A DNA stretch of 10,843 nucleotides, taken from assembly GCA_002747015.1 (NCBI GenBank), contig NVXI01000001.1, positions 351,113 through 361,955 of the forward strand, given 5' to 3'. A program made the translations under genes and the position numbers. Position 1 is the stretch's first letter. Every line of letters begins with the position of its first letter. This DNA is from Zetaproteobacteria bacterium. GTDB taxonomy: Bacteria; Pseudomonadota; Alphaproteobacteria; Micavibrionales; Micavibrionaceae. Of this stretch, positions 10,098-10,843 are shown one piece after another. The notes under the pieces are model-generated. The model saw nothing but the letters and a program-made list of their open reading frames with translations. It ran no database searches and was not told where the DNA came from.

Positions 10098-10511
10098 ATG
10101 GATTATATGCCCCCATCACAAATAGAACAGCTCATCATCTCCATTGATGAGGCAACCTTTGATAAAGACAAACATCAGGCCATGATAAAAATGTCAAAGG
10201 CCTTTAAAAAATCACGTGCCATACAAGGTTATAACGGCACAGATATAACTCTGATATACAATAACAATATGGATATAAACATTAACGCCTGCCCACCTGT
10301 GTGTGTTCCAACAACAGATATAAAACGCACGATTAATCTGTTCGACAACACCGTCACGCTAACCATCTCTAATATTCCAGAGGAATTGGCCGAAAAGATA
10401 CGACAAGCCATGTGCTTATTAATTGATACAGATACAGTAAAGCAAGTCAGCAACCCGAACTACACCTCGACAAAGACTCCAAAACAACCCTACTCAAACC
10501 TCAATCCATAA
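10098..10511 (+). CDS. Hypothetical protein, 137 residues
   Basis: I do not recognise the family. The protein is soluble-looking, with no signal peptide or membrane helix. The N-terminal third is helical and charged (SQIEQLIISIDEATFDKDKH, then a Lys-rich stretch at 28-39). The middle looks like beta strands, including a Cys/Pro turn ACPPVCVP (63-70) and repeated hydrophobic strands (TLIYNNN, TVTLTISNIP). Then comes an amphipathic helix (EELAEKIRQAMCLLID) and a disordered tail rich in Thr, Pro, Asn and Lys. The ATG at 10098 follows a run of A with no clear Shine-Dalgarno; M4 is an alternative start. It is the first rightward gene after the insertion sequence and is separated from the next small ORF by 99 bp. 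Codon use and length make it a plausible gene, but function is unknown. Confidence 0.6.
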   Translation: MDYMPPSQIEQLIISIDEATFDKDKHQAMIKMSKAFKKSRAIQGYNGTDITLIYNNNMDININACPPVCVPTTDIKRTINLFDNTVTLTISNIPEELAEKIRQAMCLLIDTDTVKQVSNPNYTSTKTPKQPYSNLNP

Positions 10512-10610
10512 TATTTCCCCAAGCAAATAGAGCTGTAACGCAAATTTTCCTTACCCTTTCCATATATTCTTATATAGTGAGAATATTAATCAATATTGGA
10601 ATCACCTGTT

Positions 10611-10739
10611 ATGAGCAAAACAGAGAAAATAGACAAACGTGCTGCTGCACTGCGTGATAATTTGAAGCGCCGTAAACTCAAGGTAAAGACTGCCAAGGCC
10701 GAAAAGAAACAAGAGACTGAAAAGAATAAGGATGCGTAA
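10611..10739 (+). CDS. Small lysine-rich basic protein ahead of dcd (42 residues)
   Basis: ATG at 10611 to TAA at 10737-10739 encodes 42 residues: an N-terminal SKTEKIDKRAAALRDNLKRRKLK helix, then alternating Lys, Ala and Glu ending NKD-A. It is strongly charged, with no hydrophobic core, so probably one helix or disordered. From memory, small alphaproteobacterial proteins with an A-L-R-x-N-L-K-R-R-K motif occur in such places, but their function is not known to me. The stop lies 3 nt before the dcd ATG, and the dcd ribosome site AAGGA (10728-10732) is inside this ORF. That close arrangement suggests one transcript and translational coupling, which is the main reason to believe it is a gene. 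Confidence 0.65.
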   Translation: MSKTEKIDKRAAALRDNLKRRKLKVKTAKAEKKQETEKNKDA

Positions 10740-10742
10740 ATA

Positions 10743-10843
10743 ATGGCCCTATTAAAAACACAACAAGAACAGATAATGCAGCCCGGAATTCTGGCCGATC
10801 ACCAAATTCGCACGCTTGCCCAAAATGAAGGCATGATTGAGCC
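10743..10843 (+). CDS. dcd: Probable dCTP deaminase, N-terminal part (runs off window)
   Basis: Thirty-three codons are visible from the ATG at 10743 to the window edge. GILADHQIRTLAQNEGMIEP (15-34) matches the start of dCTP deaminases, which begin with a 'D-x-x-I-R-x-L-A' helix and a conserved GMIEPF. The enzyme converts dCTP to dUTP for thymidylate synthesis. The first 14 residues extend beyond the usual start; M12 is an alternative, but AAGGA at 10728-10732 is well spaced for the ATG at 10743. The catalytic glutamate and nucleotide-binding segments lie outside the window, so the call rests on this short match. It follows the 42-residue ORF by 3 nt. Confidence 0.72.
   Translation, partial: MALLKTQQEQIMQPGILADHQIRTLAQNEGMIE

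Overview
The window looks like AT-rich chromosomal DNA of a Gram-negative bacterium, most likely an alphaproteobacterium. The grounds are a direct-repeat LexA box of the alphaproteobacterial type (GTTC-N7-GTTC) ahead of a translesion polymerase gene, a periplasmic gamma-glutamyltransferase with a signal peptide, a small basic ORF directly ahead of dcd, and an adenosine/adenine deaminase very like the proteobacterial adenine deaminases. Genus cannot be assigned from sequence alone.

Layout. 1-450 (-) is the N-terminal part of a class I/II PLP-dependent aminotransferase. It is divergent from 601-2325 (+), a complete gamma-glutamyltransferase. The 150-bp gap holds candidate divergent promoters and a small hairpin with a T-tract facing the aminotransferase. 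2363-4870 (-) is an 835-residue hybrid sensor histidine kinase with a large periplasmic sensor domain and a C-terminal receiver; no partner regulator lies next to it. 4871-5449 has no convincing gene but holds a strong rightward intrinsic terminator, a second hairpin and an odd palindrome, in front of 5450-5905 (+), a TerB-like protein. 6060-7340 (+) is a Y-family DNA polymerase with a LexA box just upstream. 7365-8546 (-) is an adenosine/adenine deaminase family enzyme.

8649-9945 is an IS3-family insertion sequence, oriented leftward. It can be delimited by TGGCAACG/CGTTGCCA ends and an ATA target duplication. Its transposase is dead: at least three frame-breaking indels can be read out, and the decayed C-terminus of OrfB is still recognisable out of frame. 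It sits between the deaminase and the next gene. 10098-10511 (+) is an unrecognised 137-residue protein, 10611-10739 (+) is a 42-residue lysine-rich protein, and 10743 to the window end (+) is the start of a probable dCTP deaminase gene (dcd), probably translated together with the small ORF.

Functionally this is mostly a set of independent housekeeping and accessory genes (glutathione/gamma-glutamyl turnover, signal sensing, SOS mutagenesis, purine salvage, dUTP/dTTP supply) rather than one operon. I saw no convincing new multi-gene system. The parts most worth a second look are the control region around the TerB-like gene and the Y-family polymerase, and the step-by-step decay of the IS copy.
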